64,000 bases of DNA from Vibrio crassostreae (GTDB taxonomy: Bacteria; Pseudomonadota; Gammaproteobacteria; Enterobacterales; Vibrionaceae), in NCBI RefSeq assembly GCF_024347415.1, contig NZ_AP025477.1, forward strand, positions 310,001-374,000, written 5' to 3'. Made by a program: the position numbers and the translations under genes. A model generated the notes under the pieces. It worked only from the letters and a program-made list of their open reading frames with translations. It ran no database searches and was not told where the DNA came from. Below, piece by piece: positions 27,615 through 36,510 of the stretch. How positions within the stretch are numbered: the stretch's first letter is position 1; the number at the start of each line of letters is the position of its first letter.

Positions 27615-28112
27615 TTATGATAAAGCCGCTAGTGCTGATTCATAGTTTGGTTCAGTAGTAATTTCAGAAACCAATTCACTATGTGTGACCATACCATCCT
27701 GACCAATAACGATAATAGCTCTAGCAGCTAACCCTTCAAGCGCACCTTCATTTAAGTTTACACCGTAGTTTTCAGTGAATGATGACTCTCTGAAGAAAGA
27801 AGCGGTTGTTACATTATCAATGCCTTCAGCACCGCAAAAACGGTTCATAGCAAATGGTAAGTCGGCAGAAACACATAATACGATTGTATTGTTTAAATTA
27901 GCGGCTTTCTCGTTAAATGTACGAACGCTTGCAGCACAAACTGGGGTGTCAATGCTAGGGAAAATATTTAATAAGACATTTTTCCCTTTTAGGCTTTCTA
28001 AGGTTAGGCTATTTAATTCTTTGTCGCAGAGAGTAAAACTTGGTGCTACTTGATTAGGTTTAGGAAATAGACCTGAGATTGAAACGGGGTTACCTTGAAA
28101 AGTTATAGACAT
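27615..28112 (-). CDS. tpx: thiol peroxidase Tpx, copy 2
   Basis: 165-aa atypical two-Cys peroxiredoxin, close paralogue of the 9662-10168 product. Peroxidatic Cys in SIDTPVCAASV, resolving Cys in MNRFCGAEGIDNV, plus the third Cys in IVLCVSAD. Cytosolic; first gene of the second two-gene peroxidase operon. The last few residues are shorter than copy 1. Having two diverged copies of the same operon 18 kb apart is unusual. Confidence 0.95.
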   Translation of the reverse strand: MSITFQGNPVSISGLFPKPNQVAPSFTLCDKELNSLTLESLKGKNVLLNIFPSIDTPVCAASVRTFNEKAANLNNTIVLCVSADLPFAMNRFCGAEGIDNVTTASFFRESSFTENYGVNLNEGALEGLAARAIIVIGQDGMVTHSELVSEITTEPNYESALAALS

Positions 28113-28164
28113 GTTAATACCTTTTTATTGTTTATTTTTTGGTTAGAAATTATTGAGCGGCGAG

Positions 28165-28192
28165 ATAGTAATTTGATATTTATAAATAACAA
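28165..28192 (-). promoter_or_regulatory. predicted promoter of tpx operon copy 2
   Basis: TTGTTA, 16 bp, TACTAT on the minus strand, preceded by ACACATCGGATT, exactly as in copy 1 while nearby sequence has diverged. Confidence 0.65.
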
Positions 28193-28636
28193 ATCCGATG
28201 TGTTGTATTCTATTTGTTATTATTTAAGATTCTAATAAATAAGATGTTAAGTCCTAAATGCCCATTGTTTTAGTCCGATTTGAATGGCTTGGTTGGTGTA
28301 TGGTTTAATTTTTTCTGTGGAGTTTCTGAAGAGTGTTCGTATTTAGGTGTGTTTTCGAAAATTAAATATTATTCATAGGGAAAGAACGTGATTTTTTACG
28401 TTGTTTTTTGATTCTTTAACGATGAGCGAGCTGTATTCAGGAATTAGTATTCATTCCTAAACAAAGAACCCCCAGTCATGCTGTTTTAGTTGGTCAACTT
28501 TCAAAGACAGCGTGACTTCTTACATTTACAATGAAATTAGACCATAGATTAAATTCATTGTTATATTTTGATAGTTTCTAACTATCCTATACCACGATTT
28601 TGCAGTCACGCTCGCTAGTCCTGTTGTATATAATTT
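28193..28636. other. gap between tpx copy 2 and IS5 relic
   Basis: AT-rich, no gene seen. It holds a hairpin GTCATGCTGT ... ACAGCGTGAC (about 28473-28514) with one wobble pair; its role is unknown. Confidence 0.4.
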
Positions 28637-29155
28637 GGCTTTGTTGCGTAATTCGAGGGAACTAAATCTACAACCTACACTCTGTTCAGCAACACTCACT
28701 TTTCCTCGTAGCCTCATATCTAAGCCTCGTTACAAAACAACCAAATGGAAGCAATACAACCCGAGCACTCATTAAACGTGGTTCTCTGACTATTTGGGTT
28801 GATGAGGAATCCATAAGCGGGTGGTCCAAAGCATGCAAAACCGGCGTGGTAGACCACGTCGGTTTAGTTATTTAGCGTTTAACACAGCCGCTCATGGTGA
28901 AGCGAGTCTTCTCTATGCCACTGGGGCTTTACAATGATTTATCTATTCAATATTTAGGCTAGCCAATTTTCCGTTAAGTTGTCCGCATTAGACCTGCCTC
29001 AGTCGTGGAGCAAAGTAAGTTGAGGTCTCATTTAGTACTAAAACGAGAGGAGCAAGTCAGGACCAAGCCATTGATGCTACTGGCCTTAAGGTTTACTACG
29101 AAGGTGAGTGGAAAGTCAAAAAAACACGGGACGGAGGGCAGCGTAAAGTTATTTT
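28637..29155 (+). pseudogene. IS5-family element relic, copy 2
   Basis: Left end GGCTTTGTTGCGTAATTC as in copy 1. The plus strand carries fragments PRYKTTKWKQYN, RALIKRGSLTIWVDEESISGW, and the Asp region IDATGLKVYYEGEWKVKK, broken by stops and frame changes. The 3' part is missing beyond about 29155, close to the IS3 element that inserted at 29243. Confidence 0.8.
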
Positions 29156-29239
29156 AATTATATATTTCTTTTGCTTGGTCAAAGAAGCTGGATTGGAAGT
29201 AAGACGAGAAATAGGCTTATTGTTGACCTTATTTTTATC

Positions 29240-29242
29240 TTT
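29240..29242. repeat. 3-bp target duplication CTT (left) of the IS3 element
   Basis: CTT directly before the left end at 29243 and again directly after the right end (30534-30536), as expected for IS3-family insertion. Confidence 0.65.
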
Positions 29243-29294
29243 GTACCGTCCTAAATATGGTTGACACATTTCCAACATGAAATTGGAGAGTGTC

Positions 29295-29696
29295 ATGAAA
29301 ACAACAAGTAGACGTACTCAACGAGATTATTCTCTTGCCTTTAAATTGGCAGTCGTAAGCCAAGTTGAAAAAGGCGAAATGACTTATAAGCAAGCTCAAG
29401 AACGTTATGGGATCCAAGGTCGCTCTACCGTTTTAGTTTGGCTTCGCAAACATGGTCAACTAGATTGGTCTAAAGGAATAGAACAATCGAGAGCGTTAGG
29501 AGCGACTATGTCAAACTCTTCCTCAACTCAAACCCCAGAGCAACGAATCAAAGAACTCGAGCAGCAATTAGAAGAGACTCAGCTCAAAGCTGAGTTCTTT
29601 GAAGCGGTTGTAAAAGTCATGGATCGAGATTTCGGTGTCCGAATCTCAAAGAAGCGCAAGGCCGAGTTATTAAGGAAAAAACGGTCAGAAAGTTGA
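29295..29696 (+). CDS. IS3-family transposase OrfA
   Basis: A 133-aa HTH and leucine-zipper protein that binds the element ends. HTH in YSLAFKLAVVSQVEKGEMTY followed by RYGIQGRSTVLVWLRKHG, coiled coil at EQRIKELEQQLEETQL. I prefer ATG 29295 (MKTTSRR) to the ATG at 29277. Near its end an A6 run (29676-29681) allows a -1 shift into orfB. Confidence 0.9.
   Translation: MKTTSRRTQRDYSLAFKLAVVSQVEKGEMTYKQAQERYGIQGRSTVLVWLRKHGQLDWSKGIEQSRALGATMSNSSSTQTPEQRIKELEQQLEETQLKAEFFEAVVKVMDRDFGVRISKKRKAELLRKKRSES
29676..29681 (+). promoter_or_regulatory. A6 slippage site for -1 frameshift between orfA and orfB
   Basis: Zero frame AGG AAA AAA CGG. Slipping back one base gives ACG GTC AGA AAG TTG, which runs open into orfB. 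This is the usual route to the fused OrfAB transposase in IS3 elements; orfB has only a TTG near its start. Confidence 0.6.
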
Positions 29697-30499
29697 CCGT
29701 CACTAAAGCTTGTCACTTCATAGGTATTACACGACAAGCTTTCTACAAGCGCTGTGTTGCAGAAATTCATCAGACAAAGAAAGATGAATCAGTACTCGGT
29801 TTTGTGAAGGAGCAAAGGATGATGCACCCTCGTATAGGGACTCGTAAGATCAAGTATTTACTTGCTCAGAACGATATTGAAATCGGGCGAGACCGCTTAT
29901 TCTCTCTGCTGAGAATGAATCGATTATTAGTGCAGAATCGAAGGGCTTATCATCGAACCACAAACAGTAATCATCGCTTTTACTGCCATCCGAATCGTGT
30001 CAAAGAAGGCTTAATACCGGAAAGACCAGAGCAATTATGGGTTGCTGATATTACTTATCTAGCAACGCGGCGTGGTAGTACTTATCTCAGTTTAGTGACG
30101 GACGCTTACTCAAGAAAAATCGTGGGCTATCACATAGGTGATGATATGAAAGCTCGAACGGTCAAGCAGGCCTTTTTAAACGCGTTGAAAGAACGGAAGA
30201 ATACAGGTGAGCTTGTACATCACTCAGATCGAGGTGTTCAGTACTGCTCTGTTGAATACCAAGAGTTGCATCGACAGTATGATGTATCTTGCTCAATGAC
30301 TGATGGCTATGACTGTTATCAGAATGCGTTGGCAGAGAGGATCAACGGAATACTGAAGATGGAGTATCTGTTGAATAAGCCTAAAGATTTAGATGAAGCA
30401 AAGAAAATGGTCGCCGAATCAGTAAAAATCTATAATGAATATAGGCCTCACACAGCTCTAAAATACAAAACGCCCGATGAAGTACATCGAGCGTTTTAG
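29693..30499 (+). CDS. IS3-family transposase OrfB (DDE integrase)
   Basis: Catalytic half of the transposase, 268 aa from a TTG at 29693, more likely made as an OrfAB fusion. The HTH_21-like N-terminal part (HPRIGTRKIKYLL) precedes the rve core with catalytic Asp in LWVADITYL, Asp in HHSDRGVQY and Glu in ALAERINGILK. No lesion seen. Confidence 0.93.
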   Translation: MTVTKACHFIGITRQAFYKRCVAEIHQTKKDESVLGFVKEQRMMHPRIGTRKIKYLLAQNDIEIGRDRLFSLLRMNRLLVQNRRAYHRTTNSNHRFYCHPNRVKEGLIPERPEQLWVADITYLATRRGSTYLSLVTDAYSRKIVGYHIGDDMKARTVKQAFLNALKERKNTGELVHHSDRGVQYCSVEYQELHRQYDVSCSMTDGYDCYQNALAERINGILKMEYLLNKPKDLDEAKKMVAESVKIYNEYRPHTALKYKTPDEVHRAF

Positions 30500-30547
30500 T
30501 CAATCAAGTGTCAACCCATATCAGGACGGGTCACTTGGAGAGAAAAA

Positions 30548-30568
30548 TTTGTCGCCAGTTTGTCGCCA
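30548..30568. repeat. direct repeat TTTGTCGCCA x2 at island-backbone junction
   Basis: TTTGTCGCCA at 30548-30557 and again at 30559-30568, one base apart, about 55 bp before the tdh remnant. It could be part of a recombination or attachment site; that reading is inference. Confidence 0.45.
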
Positions 30569-30621
30569 TTAGTAATTTTATTTTGTGGTAAGTGACTGTT
30601 TTAAATTAACTTTTCTTATCA

Positions 30622-30765
30622 TTGTATACAATGGCTTCACTAATCCAGTCTGGCCTAGATCTATCTCCAATCATTACTCACCACTACAAAGTGGACGACT
30701 TCCAGGAAGGCTTCGACATGATGCGCTCTGGTATGTCTGGTAAAGTAATCCTTGATTGGGAATAA
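30622..30765 (+). pseudogene. tdh: 3' fragment of threonine 3-dehydrogenase
   Basis: The plus strand encodes [20 protein letters not shown] and [21 protein letters not shown] up to the stop at 30765. This is the conserved C-terminus of L-threonine dehydrogenase (E. coli ends DLSPIITH...GKVILSWD). Only about 48 codons remain; the upstream 290 or so are absent from the window. An in-frame TAA stands at 30607. It is followed by its own terminator. Either an island integrated in the gene's 3' end and displaced this piece, or a deletion removed the rest. Confidence 0.9.
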
Positions 30766-30803
30766 GTTGATAGGGGAAACCCTGAGTTAATTCAAAAATC
30801 TAA

Positions 30804-30835
30804 ATGCCTCAAAGAAATTTGGGGCATTTTTGTAT
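30804..30835 (+). terminator. tdh terminator
   Basis: AAATGCC-TC ... GG-GGCATTT stem followed by TTTGTATC, 40 bp after the tdh stop. Confidence 0.85.
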
Positions 30836-30957
30836 CTAAATTCTACTTACGATCAACTCACCTCTCTGTCACTTTATGGCCATTTTACTGCCCACTAATC
30901 TCTAAAATACTCAATAAGCAGTTTCACCTTATTGTTTTACTATTGAAGAGAGGACTC

Positions 30958-31818
30958 ATGGCTTGTAAACCACTTGCACTGATAATAACTGGAATATTAT
31001 TAACGCCGAATTTTGCTAGCGCTAAGGTCGACATTTCGAAATCCGAAAACGATCAAGCAGCAGAACAGGCAGCAAAGGAACTTGCAAACCCAAACACAGC
31101 TTATGCTAGCCTTAATTTAAAGCTTCAGTATTCAGGTGGTTACGATGGTGGAGGGGATGCTTTCGCGACCGTATTACAGCCGACATTGCCGTTTCCAATG
31201 GATAATGGCGACAAAGTGATCTTCCGCCCGGCTATCTCTTATGTTCAGAATGATTTCAATATGGATACGTCGACAAGCTCCCAACATATGGATCAGTCAG
31301 GCGTTACTGACATCTCATTTGATTTAGCTTATGCGCCTAAAATGGAGGGCGGTACTATTGTCGCTTTCGGTCTCTTTGCTTCGTTGCCTACGGGCAGCAG
31401 TGACTTAACGGCGGATCAATTTGCTATCGGGCCTGAGTTCATGTTCGGGAATGCGAGTAGTGAGCGAGTTGTAGGCATATTCCCAAACCACTTATATGGC
31501 GTGTCTGGAGACGGAGCCGATCATTCTGATACTCGAATCAACAGGACGTCGACACAAGTGTTTTGGGTGGAGATCTTAGGAGGCGGTTGGACGATTGGCT
31601 CTGCGCCGACATTCTCATATGACTGGAATAAGGATCAGGCAGAAGTTCCACTAAATATAAGTGTCACTAAAACAACGGTGTTGAATGGACGTCCTTGGAA
31701 GTTCGGCATTGAAGCGAACTATTATATTGAGAAAGATGAAAAGACACGTCCGGATTTTATGTTGAGTTTTAATATCAGTCCTGTAGTAGAAAATAAGCTG
31801 GCGTCTTTGTTTGATTAA
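30958..31818 (+). CDS. outer-membrane beta-barrel protein (MetA-pathway transporter type)
   Basis: 286-aa exported protein: signal peptide ending NFASA, then alternating beta-barrel-like sequence to the C-terminus. Start at ATG 30958, with AGAGAGG 4 bases upstream, rather than the TTG at 30943. Motifs such as LQPTLPFPMDNGDKVIFRP and LFASLPTGSS, with IGPEFMFG, resemble the family annotated as 'MetA-pathway of phenol degradation' outer-membrane proteins, whose true role is unclear. It stands alone and is convergent with the next gene through a shared terminator. Confidence 0.75.
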   Translation: MACKPLALIITGILLTPNFASAKVDISKSENDQAAEQAAKELANPNTAYASLNLKLQYSGGYDGGGDAFATVLQPTLPFPMDNGDKVIFRPAISYVQNDFNMDTSTSSQHMDQSGVTDISFDLAYAPKMEGGTIVAFGLFASLPTGSSDLTADQFAIGPEFMFGNASSERVVGIFPNHLYGVSGDGADHSDTRINRTSTQVFWVEILGGGWTIGSAPTFSYDWNKDQAEVPLNISVTKTTVLNGRPWKFGIEANYYIEKDEKTRPDFMLSFNISPVVENKLASLFD

Positions 31819-31843
31819 TCTAAGAGTGGAAGAGTAGAAATGA

Positions 31844-31874
31844 AAAAGGCTGAACGATGATCGTTCAGTCTTTT
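31844..31874. terminator. bidirectional terminator
   Basis: CTGAACGA/TCGTTCAG stem with a 3-base loop flanked by A-rich and T-rich tracts, between the convergent barrel and DUF819 genes. Confidence 0.85.
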
Positions 31875-31899
31875 GTGTTACTTCATTGAAGCGCTTCTA

Positions 31900-33123
31900 T
31901 TAACCCGCAGCAACCTGCATGATGAGGCCACAGATGTAGGCACCGTATGTACCTAGAGCGTAACCAAGTACCGCCATTAGGATGCCTACTGGTGCCAATG
32001 CTGGGTGGAATGCAGCCGCTACGATAGGAGCCGATGCTGCGCCGCCTACGTTAGCTTGGCTACCTACAGCCATGAAGAACAATGGTGCACGAATTAGCTT
32101 CGCCATCACAATCATCAGAAGGGCATGAATAGTTAACCATGTAATACCAATGAAGAAGTAACCTGGGTTGTCTAAGATAGCCGTCACATCCATTTGCATA
32201 CCGATAGTAGCAACTAGGATGTAGATGAACGCTGAACCAACTTTAGATGCGCCGCTGTGCTCAAGGCTGCGTGTCGATTTGAAGCATGAAGCGATCAACG
32301 CGAACGTTGTTACCATTACGATCAACCAGAAGAAGCCAGATGTTAGGCTGTATTTCGCAAGTTCTGGCGCGTTGGTTGAGATCCATGGTGCAATCATGTC
32401 ACTGAATAAGTGAGCTAGGCCGGTTAAACCGAAGGCAATTGCCGTGATCTTCATGAGATCGGTTGTGGTTGTTGGACGAGCGTTCTCTTCTTGGTATTTC
32501 GAAACCGTCTCTTTTAGCTCTTCGATAGATGATGTGTCAGCTTTTAGCCATGCATCAATCTTCTTCTGACGGCCTGCCATGATAAGCAACACAGCCATCC
32601 AAATGTTTGCACAGATAACGTCTACCGTAATCATTGCTGAGAACAGTTGGTCATCAACTTCAAATACTTCTTTCATTGCTGCTTGGTTTGCACCGCCGCC
32701 GATCCAAGAACCAGCAACAGTTGTAAGGCCACGCCATACATCGCCAGATACGAGGTCAGGGTTAACTTGGTCGATAATTAAAATCGCCAAAGGGCCACCA
32801 ATGATGATGCCGACAGTACCCGTTAGGAACATGATGACCGCTTTTGAGCCAAGGCCGAAGATTTTGCGTAGGTCAGCTGAGATGATCAGTAGAACGAGTG
32901 CGCTTGGTAATAGGTAACGACTTGCAACAAAGTACAGCTTTGAGTTTGATGCGTCGATGATGCCGAAACTGTTCAATAGAGAAGGAACAAAGTAACAGAG
33001 CAATAGACCCGGAACGAACGAGTAGAATTTTTTCAGTGCGCTATTTTGGCTACTTTCCGTGATAAAAACACCGCCAAGAATAACAGCTAACATGCCCATT
33101 ATTACAGCATCATTAGTAATCAT
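31900..33123 (-). CDS. DUF819-family integral membrane protein (YjcL-like)
   Basis: 407-aa inner-membrane protein with about ten hydrophobic helices. Family features include SWIGGGANQAAM at about residues 139-150 and VGSQANVGGAASAPIVAAAFHP near the C-terminus, a repeated inverted half as in secondary transporters. The start has AAAGGAG upstream (33123). The substrate is unknown. Single-gene unit. Confidence 0.88.
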   Translation of the reverse strand: MITNDAVIMGMLAVILGGVFITESSQNSALKKFYSFVPGLLLCYFVPSLLNSFGIIDASNSKLYFVASRYLLPSALVLLIISADLRKIFGLGSKAVIMFLTGTVGIIIGGPLAILIIDQVNPDLVSGDVWRGLTTVAGSWIGGGANQAAMKEVFEVDDQLFSAMITVDVICANIWMAVLLIMAGRQKKIDAWLKADTSSIEELKETVSKYQEENARPTTTTDLMKITAIAFGLTGLAHLFSDMIAPWISTNAPELAKYSLTSGFFWLIVMVTTFALIASCFKSTRSLEHSGASKVGSAFIYILVATIGMQMDVTAILDNPGYFFIGITWLTIHALLMIVMAKLIRAPLFFMAVGSQANVGGAASAPIVAAAFHPALAPVGILMAVLGYALGTYGAYICGLIMQVAAG

Positions 33124-33591
33124 TATTATATCTCCTTTAAGGTGAGCGCAAAGGTCTCACTTTTTGAATTGCAGGACTATACCGATAACCGCTATTCGTT
33201 ACAAATTGTAACGATAGACATGTTTTGAAATGTTTATGTTAATTTTAACGGGTTGAATTTGTGAATGCAGCGCAATACTTATTTGCGTGGTGAATGGTTG
33301 GATTGGGGCTTGTGCAGCGTATTTAGATATATGCAATGTAACTCAAGCCTTAGAGGGTGGTCGCTATGAATTGGGGCGATGATTGAACGACTTAAATGAG
33401 TGCATATATAGCCATGTTTATGGTGTGGTTTATGCGAGGTTGGAATGTTTCAATAATGTAAAAAGTGAATTCACTTTTGCCATGTGGTCAGAAATTAAAA
33501 ATTTTAGCTAGATCACATAAATCTTTCGGATTACGAGTTCTAGCACCCGCTACTCATGCTCATTTGACGTTTTGTAGGGGTTCAATGAAAG
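33124..33591. other. intergenic region upstream of DUF819 gene
   Basis: About 470 bp with no gene. A CRP-type half site (TGTGATCTAG on the minus strand, near 33501-33514) is present, but the other half is poor. Confidence 0.35.
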
Positions 33592-33617
33592 AAAAAGCGG
33601 CCTAAATAGCCGCTTTT
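33592..33617. terminator. terminator of the kef operon
   Basis: AAAAAGCGGC / GCCGCTTTT stem-loop just 3' of the antiporter gene; A/T tracts on both sides make it potentially bidirectional. Confidence 0.85.
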
Positions 33618-33664
33618 GATGGTTGCCTAGTATGGTTATCTAGCGCCGTTATTTAGAGTTCTGC

Positions 33665-35590
33665 TTAGGACTCTTCTTCCTCAAAGCCATCTGCATAGCC
33701 TTTCGGTGGCGGTGTCCAACCACGTTCAGATCGAGAGTGCTTGTCTGAACGGTCTTTTTTCATATCTTCTTTCATTGCTTCTTCAAGGTGAATGAAGATT
33801 TGTCGGTAGTTGTTGTCGTAGCGCGGGTTCTCTTCTGCCTCAGACCAAGCTTGGTAAAGCTTTTCAGACTTACGGCTCTCTACGCGTTGATACGTCGATT
33901 TTTGCTGTTCGACGAAGAATGGATGATGACCCAAAGAGCGCAAGGCTTGTGCGCCCATTTCAAGAGCAGAATGGTAGGTCTCTGATTCCACAAAGTCTGC
34001 ACCTGCTTCTCGTAAGCGATAACTATGACCACGGTCGAATGCGCGGGCTAAGATTTTCACTTTAGGGTAGGTGTGTTTAACGTACTTCACTAACTCAACG
34101 CTTGAGTCTTGGTTATCGATTGCTACTACTAGCATTGCCGCTTCTTCGATTCCGGCGGTATGCAACAAGTCGTGACGAGTCGCATCACCAAAGTAAGATT
34201 TGATATTGATAGAACGCAGTAAGTCTACTTGGTTCGCTTGGTGATCCAGAACCACCGTATTGACATCGTTCGACACCAACAAGCGGTTAACGATTTGACC
34301 GAATCGACCAATGCCCGCAATGATAACGGTGCCTTTCTCTTCAATAGTATCTTCTTCGCGGTCGTTAGATTTTTGTTCGTAACGAGGCAGAATCACTTTA
34401 TCAAATAGAATGAATAACCCTGGTGTTAGGAACATTGAAAGTGCCACAACCAGAGACAATGTTTGGACGATGTCAGCAGGTAACACGTGGTTTTGAGCCG
34501 AGAAGCTCAATAGTACAAATCCAAATTCACCGGCTTGCGCCAAGCTCAATGTAAACAGCCAACGGTCACTGTTTTTGATTTTGAAGATCAATGCCAACGT
34601 AAATAGCACTAAGGCTTTAAGAAGCATGACGCCAAGGGTGAGGCCAATGATCAAACCAAAGTCGTTGAATAGAACATCAAAGTTGATGCCCGCACCGACG
34701 GTAATAAAGAACAAGCCAAGTAACAGTCCCTTAAACGGGTCGATATTAGACTCAAGTTCGTGGCGGAATTCACTGTTCGCTAATACCACACCTGCAAGGA
34801 AAGTGCCCAAAGCCGGTGATAGGCCGACTAGGCTCATTAATGCAGCAATACCAATCACCAACATCAGTGCGGTTGCAGTAAAGATTTCACGCAGACCTGA
34901 GCTTGCTACAAAGCGGAACAGTGGACGACTCAAGAAGTGTCCGCCGACCACAACAATCGCAATAGATGCTGTGATCACAAGGCCATAAGCCCAGCCGGGT
35001 AGGCCAGCAACAAGACTCAACTCTTCATGGTGATCAGAAGCCGAAGCGACCGCGCTTTGTGCAGCTTCGATTAATTCTGGCAACGCCAATAGAGGGATAA
35101 ACGCCAACATAGGGATGACGGCTATATCTTGGAACAGTAGGACTGAGAAAGCGTTCTTGCCGCCTTCTGTTTTGGATAGCCCTTTTTCGTTAAAGGTTTG
35201 GAGAACAATCGCGGTAGATGACAGTGCGAAGATCAAACCGATAGTCAGCGCAATGGTCCAAGGCTGTCCGAAAAAAAGGGCGATACCCATTACAATTGCG
35301 GTCGTGCCACCAACTTGCAGGCCACCTAGCCCCATAAGTCGGTTCCTCATTGCCCAAAGCATCTTAGGTTCAAGCTCAAGACCGACTAAGAACAGCATCA
35401 TAACCACACCGAACTCGGCAAAGTGTTGGATAGTTGTGGTCTCTTCACCTACCAGACCAATAATTGGGCCAATCACAACACCAGCAATGAGGTAACCCAA
35501 TACAGAACCAAGGCCAAGTCTTTTGGCAATAGGCACGGCAATAACTGCTGCGACTAAGTAGATAAACGCTTGTAGAAAATATCCCGTCAT
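33665..35590 (-). CDS. kefB: glutathione-regulated potassium/proton antiporter (KefB/KefC type)
   Basis: Inner-membrane K+ efflux system that protects against electrophiles. The 641-aa product has a 12-helix Na+/H+-exchanger domain (about 1-385) with GLELEPKMLW and HEL-containing segments typical of Kef proteins, then an RCK_N domain with the nucleotide-binding GxGxxG motif IIAGIGRFGQIV at about 418-430 and downstream FGDATRHDLL. The charged C-terminal tail ends in GFEEEES. Its start overlaps the stop of the upstream oxidoreductase gene (TAATG). KefB versus KefC cannot be decided firmly. Confidence 0.9.
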   Translation of the reverse strand: MTGYFLQAFIYLVAAVIAVPIAKRLGLGSVLGYLIAGVVIGPIIGLVGEETTTIQHFAEFGVVMMLFLVGLELEPKMLWAMRNRLMGLGGLQVGGTTAIVMGIALFFGQPWTIALTIGLIFALSSTAIVLQTFNEKGLSKTEGGKNAFSVLLFQDIAVIPMLAFIPLLALPELIEAAQSAVASASDHHEELSLVAGLPGWAYGLVITASIAIVVVGGHFLSRPLFRFVASSGLREIFTATALMLVIGIAALMSLVGLSPALGTFLAGVVLANSEFRHELESNIDPFKGLLLGLFFITVGAGINFDVLFNDFGLIIGLTLGVMLLKALVLFTLALIFKIKNSDRWLFTLSLAQAGEFGFVLLSFSAQNHVLPADIVQTLSLVVALSMFLTPGLFILFDKVILPRYEQKSNDREEDTIEEKGTVIIAGIGRFGQIVNRLLVSNDVNTVVLDHQANQVDLLRSINIKSYFGDATRHDLLHTAGIEEAAMLVVAIDNQDSSVELVKYVKHTYPKVKILARAFDRGHSYRLREAGADFVESETYHSALEMGAQALRSLGHHPFFVEQQKSTYQRVESRKSEKLYQAWSEAEENPRYDNNYRQIFIHLEEAMKEDMKKDRSDKHSRSERGWTPPPKGYADGFEEEES

Positions 35591-36207
35591 TATTTAACCT
35601 CTGCCATTAGTTCTTCTACGTAGTGGTTTAGCTTTTCTGCCTTACTGGCTTTTTTGATATTGATCTTGCCAGCAACCAACGCCTCTAACAGTACTTTATA
35701 GCTATCGACATGCTCTTGAATACGGTTCTCTTCCAACGCGGTACGCGAACCAAATAACGCAAAGGGCGCGAGGTAGTTCATCCCACACAGAGAAGCGGTT
35801 TGTTCGATTGGGTGAAGCAGTTCTCGAATCGTGAAATGGTTGTAACCATCAGTTTGGTAGGCGTCTTTTTTGCCACCTGCAGTAATGCTACATAACAAGT
35901 TCTTGCCTTGTAGTTCGTTGCCATCGGTGCCGTAAGCAAATCCGTATTCTAGGACGAGGTCTTGCCATTCTTTAAGAATTGCGGGTGTTGAGTACCAATA
36001 TAGTGGGAACTGAAAAATGATGATGTCATGGTCCAACAGGCGTTTCTGTTCGCGATCGATATTGATCTTGAAGGTTGGGTATTCAGCATAAAGGTCGACA
36101 CAGGTGACGCCTTCAATACGTTTGGCTTGCTCAAATAAGGGTTTGTTAGCTTCAGAGCGATGCTGAGAAGGGTGGGCGAATAGCACCAAGACTCGATTTT
36201 TCGACAT
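35590..36207 (-). CDS. Kef ancillary NAD(P)H oxidoreductase (KefG/KefF type)
   Basis: Flavodoxin-fold quinone reductase that binds and activates the Kef antiporter. I choose ATG 36207 (MSKNRVLVLFAHPS), with AAAGAGGG upstream, over the frame-open 36261. About 205 aa. Key segments: LFAHPSQHRSEANK (FMN phosphate loop), IFQFPLYWYSTPAILKEWQD, and a C-terminal GMNYLAPFALFG. It forms a coupled two-gene operon with the antiporter. Confidence 0.9.
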   Translation of the reverse strand: MSKNRVLVLFAHPSQHRSEANKPLFEQAKRIEGVTCVDLYAEYPTFKINIDREQKRLLDHDIIIFQFPLYWYSTPAILKEWQDLVLEYGFAYGTDGNELQGKNLLCSITAGGKKDAYQTDGYNHFTIRELLHPIEQTASLCGMNYLAPFALFGSRTALEENRIQEHVDSYKVLLEALVAGKINIKKASKAEKLNHYVEELMAEVK

Positions 36208-36510
36208 ATAGCCCTCTTTGTCCATTAACGAATAATATTTATTGGAATTATAGATATACAATAATAGAAGAATGGTTGAACAACAACGAATTAGCCCATA
36301 CTTATCTAGTTAGAAGCGCGTGTTTTTAGGGACTTAATTATATAAAACACCCGTCAATTTGAGTATTTCCGGCACACGCAGCCGGTGACTGAGTAAAACT
36401 AATTATTCGCTAATAATAAAAGCGAATAGGTGTACTTTATGTCACCGTTGAAGGCTAACGTAAATAATTCAATCACCCTACATAGAACGACAATGAATAA
36501 AGGAAAAGGT

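Larger units (their letters stand above)
29243..30533 (+). mobile_element. IS3-family insertion sequence, apparently intact
   Basis: Terminal inverted repeats TGTACCGTCCTAAATATGG (left) and, as the complement of the right end, TGACCCGTCCTGATATGGG, both continuing to TTGACAC. Two overlapping frames (orfA, orfB) and a flanking CTT duplication. It is the only element in the window with all expected parts, so it is probably the most recent insertion. Confidence 0.88.
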
